Below are positions 1 through 7,857 of a stretch of 59,782 nucleotides of DNA, piece after piece. Both the position numbers and the translations under genes were made by a program. How positions within the stretch are numbered: the first letter of the stretch is position 1; each line of letters opens with the position of its first letter. The DNA comes from Methanobrevibacter thaueri (GTDB lineage Archaea; Methanobacteriota; Methanobacteria; Methanobacteriales; Methanobacteriaceae), in contig NZ_SUTK01000007.1 of NCBI RefSeq assembly GCF_015062905.1, positions 1 through 59,782 on the forward strand, written 5' to 3'. The notes under the pieces were generated by a model. It was not told where the DNA came from and ran no database searches. It worked only from the letters and a program-made list of their open reading frames with translations.

Positions 1-113
1 AATTGAAAACCAAAAAATACCATTGCAAAGACTGTGGAAATTCCTTTAAAGGACTTGGAAAAAAAGTTGTTTGTCCATCTTGTCAAAGTGACAACGTTGA
101 ACTTGCAGAGTAA
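1..113 (+). CDS. C-terminal end of a zinc-ribbon protein (partial or very small)
   Basis: The frame starting at base 3 is open to a TAA at 111-113 and encodes about 36 residues with CKDCG and CPSCQ pairs 15 residues apart, a classic four-cysteine zinc ribbon. It could be the tail of a gene that begins before the window, or a tiny stand-alone protein starting at the TTG at base 3. The window edge prevents a choice. No function can be assigned beyond zinc binding. Confidence 0.6.
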   Translation, partial: LKTKKYHCKDCGNSFKGLGKKVVCPSCQSDNVELAE

Positions 114-150
114 ATTTATTTACTCTCTTTTTATTTTTTTTAGTGATAAC

Positions 151-603
151 ATGAATATTGATTTTAAAGATGATGAAATACTATTTCTTGAAGGGGAAAC
201 AGGAATGGTCGGCATTGTTAAGGTATCCTATGAAAACAAAATGCTGTTCATTGCAACCCAGGACAATGAAGAGATAGTCCAATTTTTAGAATCAGACGAT
301 ATAATAGCCGTATCCAACTTTAAAAAAGATAAAAGGGCCATCCGTTCACAGGCTTACCTCAGTCGTGAAGAGTCCTCACCACTGGTAATCCTAAACAAGG
401 ACCATCCATCAACAAAACGCTTAGAAACAGTAATATCAATAGGGGACGCAGTAAACCTGAACTGCAACATCACTCCAGGAACCCATCCAGAACAAAACGT
501 ATTATGCTCATGCGACAGCCTGTCAGGACTTGAAATAATGAAAACACCTACAGGCGTGAAATTGAATAAAGATTTTGATAATTATACAATTGAAGAATTC
601 TAG
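151..603 (+). CDS. conserved hypothetical protein, 150 aa
   Basis: I do not recognise this family. I place the start at the ATG at 151 rather than at the upstream ATG at 34, because the longer form would read through the zinc-ribbon coding tail in another frame and its first 39 residues look like a translated leader. The protein is acidic and soluble, with no signal peptide or membrane segment. Two cysteines sit close together near residue 120 (LCSCD). It ends eight bases before the DUF116 gene on the same strand, so the two are probably co-transcribed. Confidence 0.75.
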   Translation: MNIDFKDDEILFLEGETGMVGIVKVSYENKMLFIATQDNEEIVQFLESDDIIAVSNFKKDKRAIRSQAYLSREESSPLVILNKDHPSTKRLETVISIGDAVNLNCNITPGTHPEQNVLCSCDSLSGLEIMKTPTGVKLNKDFDNYTIEEF

Positions 604-611
604 GGTGAAAT

Positions 612-1271
612 ATGATCTTTCTTGATTCCTTCTACATGTTTTTAGGCCAACTGGTAGTATTTCTCACTATCCTGATTATAATATTATTTATTATAGTATT
701 GATTTTAGGATATCTGATAGCCCGTAAAAATCAGATAAAGTTTCCAAGGTTCCTATTATACATTGTGGATCTTTTATACTCTCCATTCAAGACCATAGCA
801 CATTTTCTGAAATTGGATGATCATCTTATTGACGACATTGCAATAAAGGTGCGTGACGACATCAACAAGGAAAGATTCAAACAAATTCCCGCTGAAAAAA
901 CATTGATTTTTTTACCTCATTGCCTCAGACACAGAGACTGTCCGGCACCACTTCAAAAGGAAGGTCTGAACTGCAGCGAATGCGGATTATGCTCAATTGG
1001 AGCGATTAAGAAAAAATCCGAACCAATGGGCTACAAATTATATATTGTACCAGGATCCAGCTTTGTTAAAAAAATAGTAATGGAGAACAAATTCCAGGCT
1101 GTTCTCGGCGTTGCCTGTCATGAAGATTTGAACCAGATGATGATGTTATTGTCCGACTTCTGTCCACAGGGCGTTCTGCTTGAAAAGACCGGCTGTTTTG
1201 AAACAAAAGTAAATGTTAAAAAAGTATTTGAAAAGATAGATTCCAAATACCCTAATCAAAATAAGCCATAA
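612..1271 (+). CDS. DUF116 family membrane-anchored cysteine-rich protein
   Basis: The first 40 residues form a long hydrophobic N-terminal anchor followed by a basic stretch. The rest matches the DUF116 family pattern as I know it: LPHCLRHRDCPAPL, then CSECGLCSIG, then an ACHEDL motif and a late conserved cysteine (EKTGCFE). The spaced cysteines suggest a metal or Fe-S site facing the cytoplasm. The biochemical role of the family is not known to me. The 3' end overlaps the convergent small gene at 1252-1455 by 20 bases. Confidence 0.85.
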   Translation: MIFLDSFYMFLGQLVVFLTILIIILFIIVLILGYLIARKNQIKFPRFLLYIVDLLYSPFKTIAHFLKLDDHLIDDIAIKVRDDINKERFKQIPAEKTLIFLPHCLRHRDCPAPLQKEGLNCSECGLCSIGAIKKKSEPMGYKLYIVPGSSFVKKIVMENKFQAVLGVACHEDLNQMMMLLSDFCPQGVLLEKTGCFETKVNVKKVFEKIDSKYPNQNKP

Positions 1272-1455
1272 ATTCTCTAGATTCATGAGTTTCGCTGAAC
1301 TCTTTAATGAACTCATTTAAATCCTTAATGAACTCTTCTTTTCTTTTGTCCAAATCTTCAATTTGGGAGTAATCTTTTTTTACAGATATTGTCATCAAAA
1401 TATCATCGGTTTCAAGAGTGATTTCCGGATACAGCGAATCTAGAAAATCGTCCAT
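1252..1455 (-). CDS. small acidic hypothetical protein, 67 aa
   Basis: This short reading frame follows hmgA by only two bases on the same strand, so it is likely the last gene of that operon. The product is acidic and soluble, rich in Asp, Glu and Lys, and looks helical, with no recognisable domain. Its 3' end overlaps the convergent DUF116 gene. Its reality rests on tight spacing and coding-like composition only; I cannot give a function. Confidence 0.6.
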   Translation of the reverse strand: MDDFLDSLYPEITLETDDILMTISVKKDYSQIEDLDKRKEEFIKDLNEFIKEFSETHESREFMAYFD

Positions 1456-1457
1456 GA

Positions 1458-2660
1458 TTATCCTCTTCCAAGTTCCTGGTGAGCCCTTGCAAGATGTCCT
1501 GCAGCTAATGCTCCAACCAATGACAATTCACCTGCCAGAACAGTTGATGCTACAATTTCTGCAAATTCACGGGCATGACCTGAACCTGCAACGCCAAGGA
1601 TTTCCAATCCTTCACGAGCAACTTCCAGACTGGTTCCGCCACCAACAGTGGCAACAGGCAAGTCAGGCAAGTTTACTGAGAAATATAAATCACCATCTCT
1701 GTCTTCAGCAGTTGTAATGCCCAAAGCTCCTTCAGCAACATGTGCAGGGTCCTGACCGGTTGCCAAGAATATTGCTGCAACCATATTCGCATAATGGGCA
1801 TTGAATGCCATGGACCCGCTTGCAGCCGAACCGATTAAATTTTTAGCAGTGTTCACTTCGACAATCGCTTCTGATGTTGTCTTTAATTTTTTAGCCACAA
1901 TATCCTTTGGTATTAATATATCTGCTATAACGCTTTTTCCCCTTCCTTCAACAATGTTTATAGCAGCAGGCTTTTTATCAACACAAACATTTCCGCTTAA
2001 TGCAATGTGAAGTGCACTGGTCTCTTCAGCCAGTTTATCCAGAATTTTTTCAGAAGCTATTGTCACCATATTCATTCCCATACTGTCTCCGGTTGAGAAA
2101 ACGAATCTCGGATATACATAGCTTCCGACGATTAAGATAGGATCGATTTTAATTAGTTTACCATGGGAAGTAGTACTTTCAGCAATTTGCTTCAACTCAT
2201 CGAAATTATCAATAAACCATTGTTTTACCTTTAAAGCATCACTAACTCCATCACATTTGATTGCAGGTGCACGGGTCATGATATCTGATACCACTCTTGC
2301 ATTGACGCCGCCTGAAGCGGTGATTGTTGATGCTCCTCTGTTAATTGAGGCAACCAATGCTCCTTCTGATGTTGCCAGTGGAACAAATACTTCCCTTTGG
2401 CAGTATTCGCCATTGATTTTTAAAGGTCCTGCAATACCCATCGGAAGCTGCAATACACCGATTGAGTTTTCAATGTTACGGGCAGAGGCCCTTTCCATGT
2501 CCAAAGTATAATTTGAGATATTGGACAAGTCCAAATCATACTTCTGTTCGAGAAACTCTCTCCTAATGTCAGTTGCTTCCTTTGCTGAAACCTCTTTATC
2601 AACCTGATAAAGTTTCATTTCACCGTTTAATAATTTATCAATAATTTCCTGATTTGACAT
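1458..2660 (-). CDS. hmgA: hydroxymethylglutaryl-CoA reductase (NADPH), class I
   Basis: This enzyme reduces HMG-CoA to mevalonate, the committed step to the isoprenoid chains of archaeal ether lipids. At 400 residues it has the usual archaeal length. Visible signatures are the substrate site ENSIGVLQLPMGIAGP (residues 64-79), the catalytic glutamate in ATSEGALV (E99), DSMGMNM, the lysine in AKNLIGSAASG, the aspartate in GQDPAHVAEG, the glycine-rich ATVGGGTSL, and the catalytic histidine in AAGHLARAHQ near the C-terminus. It starts immediately after the sucD stop codon, implying translational coupling. Confidence is very high. Confidence 0.97.
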   Translation of the reverse strand: MSNQEIIDKLLNGEMKLYQVDKEVSAKEATDIRREFLEQKYDLDLSNISNYTLDMERASARNIENSIGVLQLPMGIAGPLKINGEYCQREVFVPLATSEGALVASINRGASTITASGGVNARVVSDIMTRAPAIKCDGVSDALKVKQWFIDNFDELKQIAESTTSHGKLIKIDPILIVGSYVYPRFVFSTGDSMGMNMVTIASEKILDKLAEETSALHIALSGNVCVDKKPAAINIVEGRGKSVIADILIPKDIVAKKLKTTSEAIVEVNTAKNLIGSAASGSMAFNAHYANMVAAIFLATGQDPAHVAEGALGITTAEDRDGDLYFSVNLPDLPVATVGGGTSLEVAREGLEILGVAGSGHAREFAEIVASTVLAGELSLVGALAAGHLARAHQELGRG

Positions 2661-3521
2661 CTACATTACCTTTTTAAGCAAATCTACAATTTCAGATGGT
2701 TTTTTAGCTACTTCAACACCAGCCTCATTTAAGGCTTTGGTTTTACTTGCAACAGTACCGGATGAGCCTTGAATGATAGCTCCAGCGTGTCCCATTCTTT
2801 TGCCTGGAGGTGCAGTCCTTCCTGCAATATATGATACAACAGGTTTGGACATTTCGTCAGCGATATATTTACCTGCTCTTTCTTCTGCAGTTCCTCCAAT
2901 TTCACCAATAAGGACAACAGCATCGGTCTGGTCATCCTTTTCAAATCTTTTTAGGATATCCACATAATTGTCTCCGGTTACAGGGTCTCCACCAATACCC
3001 ACTGCAGTACTTTGGCCAATTCCGGCATTAGTGAGTTCGCTTGCAATTTCATATGTCAATGTACCGCTTCTTGAAATTACTCCCACGTTACCTTCTTTGA
3101 AAATGTGAGTAGGCATAATACCTAATTTACCAACACCAGGTGAGATGATTCCAGGAGTGTTAGGTCCTATAATGGTTGTATCCATTTCCTTTGCGTATGC
3201 CATGATTTTCATACTGTCATGAACTGGAATATGTTCTGAAATGATAACAACCAAATCCAAGTGTCTGATTGCCTCAAATGCTGCATCCTTTGCAAATCTT
3301 GCAGGAACAAAGATTATTGAAGCATTAATATCTACATTTTCTGTTGCTTCTTCCATGGAGTTAAAAATCGGAACTCCCATAAAGTCCTGACCCCCTTTTC
3401 CAGGAGTCAAACCAGCTACAATATTAGTATTGTAGTTCAACATTTGTTCAGTATGGAAGGAACCTTGCTTACCGGTTATTCCTTGAACTAAACATTTTGT
3501 ATCTTCGTTTAATAATATCAT
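2661..3521 (-). CDS. sucD: succinate-CoA ligase (ADP-forming) alpha subunit
   Basis: This is the CoA-binding and phosphohistidine subunit of succinyl-CoA synthetase, part of the partial TCA pathway of methanogens. The N-terminal Rossmann CoA-binding domain begins VQGITGKQGSFHT; SRSGTLTYEI lies mid-protein, and the phosphorylated histidine is H245 in MGHAGAIIQG. Its 286 residues are normal for the family. The beta subunit (sucC) is not in this window, so the complex is encoded at two loci. It lies 10 bases after the unrecognised gene at 3532-4272 and directly abuts hmgA. Confidence 0.96.
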   Translation of the reverse strand: MILLNEDTKCLVQGITGKQGSFHTEQMLNYNTNIVAGLTPGKGGQDFMGVPIFNSMEEATENVDINASIIFVPARFAKDAAFEAIRHLDLVVIISEHIPVHDSMKIMAYAKEMDTTIIGPNTPGIISPGVGKLGIMPTHIFKEGNVGVISRSGTLTYEIASELTNAGIGQSTAVGIGGDPVTGDNYVDILKRFEKDDQTDAVVLIGEIGGTAEERAGKYIADEMSKPVVSYIAGRTAPPGKRMGHAGAIIQGSSGTVASKTKALNEAGVEVAKKPSEIVDLLKKVM

Positions 3522-3531
3522 AATAAATCTC

Positions 3532-4272
3532 CTATCTCAATATTCTAGTTTTATTTTCAAATGGAACAGCTAAATCTATTACATTTCCATTCATCAATGC
3601 GGTAGCCGAAAATATTACGCTACCAGGCAATACATTACAAGTTGTTCCCCTTTCAACTAAATAAACGTTCTTATTTCCAAGTGCAGCGCCAATCATAGCC
3701 CCGGCAATAACACCAACAGATTCGATATTCTCGACAGCCGCCACAACAACAGGATCATCGGTTTCCGGTGAAACATATCCTACACCAGGAATCTTTCTTG
3801 GTTTTGGTTCGATGTAATCTGATACATCTGTGCAGTTTTTCATGCCTTTTGCAGCTTCAATTGCTGAGTTTGCAACATCAGCTACAAACGGTTCACCACC
3901 ATATGTATCAAAACCTAAGATAATCGCATCAGGATAGAAATCTTTTCTTATGCTTGCTTCAGCATAGGAAATTCCTTCTCCAGCATCATCAGGATTATCT
4001 GATATTCCTGACAAATCACCAAGATTTTCTGCACTCATCTTCAAAACATTAACCAAACCTTCATTGACCACTTCAAGCAAATCGTCCTCAACAAATGCGG
4101 TGACAACAACATCATCACCGGTGACATTTGTTAATTCCGCATTTCTTGCACCTAGTTCTATTACACTTTGAAGGTTCTTTTCTATAGTTTCTACTAGCTT
4201 AGAACTGCAGGACACATCATTTTTTGATATATCTGCACCTATAGCCGTAACTTTCAAATTAACACCTTGCAT
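3532..4272 (-). CDS. conserved archaeal protein of unknown function, 246 aa
   Basis: I do not recognise the family. The protein is soluble and acidic in its first half and has a glycine/alanine-rich segment near residues 185-200 (SVGVIAGAMIGAALGNKNVYL) that resembles a nucleotide- or cofactor-binding loop rather than a membrane segment. Five cysteines are scattered with no CxxC. It is the first gene of a probable operon with sucD, hmgA and the 67-aa gene, and is divergent from aroD. The coupling to sucD and hmgA suggests a role in CoA-related metabolism, but that is inference only. Confidence 0.85.
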   Translation of the reverse strand: MQGVNLKVTAIGADISKNDVSCSSKLVETIEKNLQSVIELGARNAELTNVTGDDVVVTAFVEDDLLEVVNEGLVNVLKMSAENLGDLSGISDNPDDAGEGISYAEASIRKDFYPDAIILGFDTYGGEPFVADVANSAIEAAKGMKNCTDVSDYIEPKPRKIPGVGYVSPETDDPVVVAAVENIESVGVIAGAMIGAALGNKNVYLVERGTTCNVLPGSVIFSATALMNGNVIDLAVPFENKTRILR

Positions 4273-4388
4273 AATTGATTAATCAAATAAATAAAATTTT
4301 GAAATTTTATTGGTATATATTATGTTTTTTAATTTATATAAAGTTTTTAAGAAAACTTATTTAATAGTAATAAATATATTATAAAGTA

Positions 4389-5066
4389 ATGTATTCACAA
4401 ACTAAAATCGCAATTCCCATTTTTCAAGAGAAATATGAAGACGTTATTGAAGTTGCAAATGACTGTATCGATAAGGGTGCCGACATATTGGAATTCAGAA
4501 TAGACGCACTTGAAAATCCTGACATTGGCAAAATCAGAGATACAATCGAGAACATTAGCTTTCCAATGATAGCCACCAATAGAATCAGCACTGAAGGCGG
4601 ATCTTTCAAGGGAAGCGAAGAGGAAAGGTTGAATATACTCTATGAATGCTGTGATTTGGTAGAGTATGTGGACATTGAACTTCAATGCGATGACGAATAC
4701 ATTCATAAAATCCATGACACCGGCGTCAAAACCATTGTTTCCTATCATGACTTTGAAAAGACCCCCGACTTAAATGAGATAATGTACATTGTCGATAAAG
4801 AGCACGAATTGGGAGACATCGCCAAAGTCGCTTTCATGCCGCAGGATTTAGAGGACACATTAACAATACTGGCAGTTCTTTCCCATTGCGAAAACACAAT
4901 AGCAATCTCAATGGGCGATTTGGGAAGCTACACTAGAGTCATGGCATCCAAATTCGATTCACCGATTACTTTTGCTGCCGGAAGGGATGCAACCGCCCCC
5001 GGTCAAATCGATATTGAAACAATGAAAGCTCTTCTAAATATGGATTTGAATATTATGGATGAGTGA
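4389..5066 (+). CDS. aroD: 3-dehydroquinate dehydratase, type I
   Basis: Type I dehydroquinase dehydrates 3-dehydroquinate to 3-dehydroshikimate through a Schiff base in the shikimate pathway. The barrel shows E35 and R37 in DILEFRID, the catalytic histidine H120 in SYHDFEKTP, the Schiff-base lysine K146 in DIAKVAFMP, and the C-terminal ISMGDLGSYTRV and FAAGRDATAPGQ segments. The length of 225 residues is typical of archaea. Its end overlaps the start region of the signal-peptidase-like gene. The pathway gene aroA lies at 30.8-32.1 kb. Confidence 0.96.
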   Translation: MYSQTKIAIPIFQEKYEDVIEVANDCIDKGADILEFRIDALENPDIGKIRDTIENISFPMIATNRISTEGGSFKGSEEERLNILYECCDLVEYVDIELQCDDEYIHKIHDTGVKTIVSYHDFEKTPDLNEIMYIVDKEHELGDIAKVAFMPQDLEDTLTILAVLSHCENTIAISMGDLGSYTRVMASKFDSPITFAAGRDATAPGQIDIETMKALLNMDLNIMDE

Positions 5067-5673
5067 TTGGATGGCTAAAAAAATTATTTTAGCTTTAATA
5101 ATTCTAATTTTAATCATATTACTGGGAATCATATTTTTTGGCAACGATTCCGTTGACGTTTATAATGATGGCGAGAACATTACCGTTGAAACCACAACCT
5201 TTTCAGACATTGACAAACACGGACTGAACAAGGCTATCTGCAATTACACCCTGGACGTCATGGATGATGCCACTACAGATGTGGAAACCTACAGGCATGG
5301 AATTGAAGATATCTGCTGCGATTATGGTCTTGAAAATGCTGAAATCAATATAGATTCAAGCATTGGGCATAATCAGATTCCTATTGTCTTTACTGTCAAT
5401 GGAACATCAATGCTTCCGACATTGCTTGATGGGCAAACTGTGCTTGCAAACAAGACCCATGACATACATGTTGGAGACATCGTTGTGGCCGAATCAGATG
5501 AATACGGTGGGATTGTAAAAAGGGTTGACCAGATCAATGGAAATGAAGTCTACCTGGTAAGCGACAATAAAAACACATCATACGAATACATCAATGGTGT
5601 TTTATATGAAATCACAGGCATTACTACCTGGGTTGACATTTCAGACATAAATGGCATGGTTATCGAATATTAA
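5059..5673 (+). CDS. signal peptidase I-like membrane protein (S26 family)
   Basis: Residues 7-28 are a strong N-terminal membrane anchor, followed by about 80 extracytoplasmic residues of unknown type and then an S26 peptidase domain. The nucleophile is S117 in GTSMLPTLLDGQ and the general base is probably K154 in GGIVKRVDQ, the Ser-Lys dyad arrangement. An ATG at 5071, behind a GAGTGAT stretch, is an equally good start; the longer form overlaps aroD by eight bases. The long insert between anchor and catalytic site is larger than in ordinary archaeal signal peptidases, so it may be a specialised processing enzyme rather than the housekeeping one. Confidence 0.8.
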   Translation: MSDWMAKKIILALIILILIILLGIIFFGNDSVDVYNDGENITVETTTFSDIDKHGLNKAICNYTLDVMDDATTDVETYRHGIEDICCDYGLENAEINIDSSIGHNQIPIVFTVNGTSMLPTLLDGQTVLANKTHDIHVGDIVVAESDEYGGIVKRVDQINGNEVYLVSDNKNTSYEYINGVLYEITGITTWVDISDINGMVIEY

Positions 5674-5678
5674 TTGAA

Positions 5679-5708
5679 GGAAAATAATGCAAAAATGCAT
5701 TATCTTCC
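5679..5708. terminator. hairpin between convergent genes
   Basis: A perfect 8-bp stem (ATAATGCA / TGCATTAT) with an AAAA loop, extended by GGAA/TTCC across one mismatch, sits six bases after the signal-peptidase stop codon. It lies between that gene and the convergent glnK. It may serve as a bidirectional 3'-end signal. Confidence 0.55.
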
Positions 5709-5765
5709 TAATAGGGAGATATCAAAAATAGATTTTTTCTATATTGATTTTAATAAGAGGTTAGT

Positions 5766-6104
5766 TTACACAACATCATCCCCTTGTTCACCGGTTCTTA
5801 TTCTAATCACATTTTCAACAGGATAAATGAATATTTTTCCGTCCCCGATGTTACCTGTATATGCTGCTTTTTTAATCGCATCAACAAATAAATCAAGTTC
5901 ATCACTTTTTACGACAATTTCAATACGTGTTTTGGGAATCAAATCAATGCAATAACTGGACCCCCTGTAGGATTCCCTAATACCTTTTTGACTTCCTCTT
6001 CCTTTTACCTCTGAAACTGTCATACCTTCACAGCCCACTTCCATCAAGGCCCTTTTAACATCATCAAACTTTTCCTGTCTGATAATTGCAACAATAGCTT
6101 TCAT
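5766..6104 (-). CDS. glnK: nitrogen regulatory protein P-II (GlnK type)
   Basis: PII proteins sense 2-oxoglutarate, ATP and ADP and block the ammonium channel. The 112-residue sequence has the classical order MKAIVAIIRQEK, the T-loop with the conserved tyrosine at position 51 (RGSSYCIDLIPK), the B-loop TGNIGDGKIF, and the C-terminal VIRIRTGEQGDDVV. It lies 11 bases after the ammonium transporter gene, so it is the GlnK that gates that channel. Expression should follow the NrpR operator upstream of amt. Confidence 0.97.
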   Translation of the reverse strand: MKAIVAIIRQEKFDDVKRALMEVGCEGMTVSEVKGRGSQKGIRESYRGSSYCIDLIPKTRIEIVVKSDELDLFVDAIKKAAYTGNIGDGKIFIYPVENVIRIRTGEQGDDVV

Positions 6105-6115
6105 TTATATCCCTC

Positions 6116-7333
6116 CTATGAATTAAAGTTATAAGCGGATTCCTGGTGAAGATGTGTGTCGAGTCCGCCAATCTCTTTGTGATCTTCCACTCTTATACCA
6201 TTCAATGATTTATCTAGGACTTTTGCTATTATATAACTTACTACAAACGCATAAGCCATAGTGGCGATAACGCTTATTATCTGTATTACAACCTGATTAG
6301 GATTTCCCGCAATCAGTCCTGCCACTCCACCGATTGATGGAATTGCAAATATTCCAGTTGCGATTGCTCCCCATACACCGGACATTCCGTGAATGCCCCA
6401 TGCATCCAATGCGTCATCATATCCAAGTTTAGGTTTCAGATAATTAATTGAATAATAGGAAATAATCGGAGCAACTGCACCAATAACTAATGCGCCGAAA
6501 ACATCAACAAAACCTGCTGCAGGAGTAATTCCTACCAGACCTGCTACAGCACCGGATATTGCACCTAAAATAGTTGGTTTTCCGACTTTAACCACATCAA
6601 TTAATGTCCAAACAATAAGACCGGTTGCTGCGGAAACATTTGTCACTATTAATGCATTAGCCGCAAGTCCATCAGCGGCAAGGCCAGATCCTCCATTGAA
6701 TCCCATCCAACCAAACCAAAGCAATGCTGCACCAAGTACTGCATAACCTAAATTGTGCGGAATCAAGGAAGGGTTTTTCCTTTTACCTAATACCAATGCT
6801 ACAGCCAATGCGGAAATACCTGAGTTAATGTGGACAACAGCACCACCTGCGAAATCGAGTGCACCCATCTGCATTAACCATCCTCCTCCCCATACCCAGT
6901 GGGCAATAGGGACATAAACAATTAATGCCCAGATGATAACGAATATAACCCATGCTTTTGTTTTCATTCTTCCAACTAAAGCACCGGACATAATCGCACA
7001 GGTAATTCCAGCAAATGCACATTGAAACATTACAAACAATAATGTTGGAATTGTACCGTTCAGGTCATCCAAAGCAATTCCCTGCAAGAAGAAATTGCTT
7101 GGTGAACCGATCAATCCGTAAATATCGCTTCCAAATGCAAATTGATAACCGAATGCTACCCAAATCACACTGATTATAGCAAATGCAATGAAAGTTAAAA
7201 ACATTGTATTTAAAACATTCTTTCTTTTACTTAATCCTCCATAAAAAAATGCTACTGCAGGAATGCTCATTAAAAGTACAAGCAATGTACAAATGAGAAC
7301 CCATGCAGTGTCACCAGCACTAAACATAACCAT
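6116..7333 (-). CDS. amt: ammonium transporter (Amt/MEP/Rh family)
   Basis: This trimeric channel imports ammonium. The 405 residues give about eleven membrane helices, starting extracellularly with FSAGDTAWVLICTLLVLLMS. Family signatures include FFYGGLSKRKNVLN, the aromatic and pore region WVWGGGWLMQMGALDFAGGAV, and DALDAWGIHGMSGVWGA with a conserved pore histidine. The C-terminus EVGG-like segment (HKEIGGLDTHLHQESAYNF) is where GlnK docks. It is the first gene of an amt-glnK operon with a tandem GGAA-N6-TTCC operator in its promoter. Confidence 0.97.
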   Translation of the reverse strand: MVMFSAGDTAWVLICTLLVLLMSIPAVAFFYGGLSKRKNVLNTMFLTFIAFAIISVIWVAFGYQFAFGSDIYGLIGSPSNFFLQGIALDDLNGTIPTLLFVMFQCAFAGITCAIMSGALVGRMKTKAWVIFVIIWALIVYVPIAHWVWGGGWLMQMGALDFAGGAVVHINSGISALAVALVLGKRKNPSLIPHNLGYAVLGAALLWFGWMGFNGGSGLAADGLAANALIVTNVSAATGLIVWTLIDVVKVGKPTILGAISGAVAGLVGITPAAGFVDVFGALVIGAVAPIISYYSINYLKPKLGYDDALDAWGIHGMSGVWGAIATGIFAIPSIGGVAGLIAGNPNQVVIQIISVIATMAYAFVVSYIIAKVLDKSLNGIRVEDHKEIGGLDTHLHQESAYNFNS

Positions 7334-7366
7334 AATATCTTAACTCTATTTATTTTTTCATTAGTC

Positions 7367-7396
7367 GGAAATATACTGTCGGAAGTATACTTCCGA
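7367..7396 (-). promoter_or_regulatory. NrpR-type nitrogen operator, one perfect and one degenerate site
   Basis: GGAAGTATACTTCC at 7381-7394 fits the known NrpR consensus GGAA-N6-TTCC exactly and is the core of an 18-bp perfect palindrome at 7379-7396. A second, imperfect copy (GGAA-ATATAC-TGTC) lies at 7367-7380, directly adjacent. Both are just downstream of the TATA box for amt, so bound repressor would cover the transcription start. NrpR itself is not in the window. Confidence 0.85.
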
Positions 7397-7415
7397 TATA
7401 AGAATCTATCATTTA

Positions 7416-7427
7416 TCATATATAAAC
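7416..7427 (-). promoter_or_regulatory. TATA box of the amt-glnK operon
   Basis: Read on the minus strand this is GTTTATATATGA, an archaeal TATA element. The expected start of transcription about 25 bases downstream falls near 7395, at the edge of the palindromic NrpR site, consistent with repression by blocking initiation. Confidence 0.6.
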
Positions 7428-7535
7428 ATTTTGCAAAATTGACAAAAAAACATTTAAATCAGTTTAATTTTACCAAACAATTAAATAATAGCTTTTAAAA
7501 AAAATAATAATAGTATAAATTAATAAAGTGTTATT

Positions 7536-7853
7536 ATGAGAGGTTCAATTAAAGCAAATTTAATAGTATTCATTATTATTGCTGTAATTGCATTTTGTAT
7601 CAGCTCAGCATTCGCAACACTAACAATACACGAAGATAACGATTCGTATAAACTACTATCCATTGAAGACGATTCATTTGAACCAAACGAGATAGAATAT
7701 GTGCCAACATATATTCCAAAAAATGATACAAATACCACCAATAGCACTAATATTACTTTAAATACAACAAATTCAACCGATTATATTGAAACTACGATAG
7801 ACAATTGGACAGGCGACATTGATGAAAATATAGAAAGGTTCACAGAGGGCTGA
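7536..7853 (+). CDS. small secreted protein rich in N-glycosylation sequons
   Basis: An N-terminal hydrophobic segment (residues 8-27) ending SSAFA looks like a signal peptide or uncleaved anchor. The mature part is acidic, and residues 68-82 hold a dense run of Asn-X-Thr/Ser sequons (NDT, NTT, NST, NIT, NTT, NST). No domain is recognisable. The next gene, an HD phosphohydrolase, begins four bases after its stop, so the two are likely co-transcribed although one product is outside the cell and the other inside. Confidence 0.75.
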   Translation: MRGSIKANLIVFIIIAVIAFCISSAFATLTIHEDNDSYKLLSIEDDSFEPNEIEYVPTYIPKNDTNTTNSTNITLNTTNSTDYIETTIDNWTGDIDENIERFTEG

Positions 7854-7857
7854 TAAA

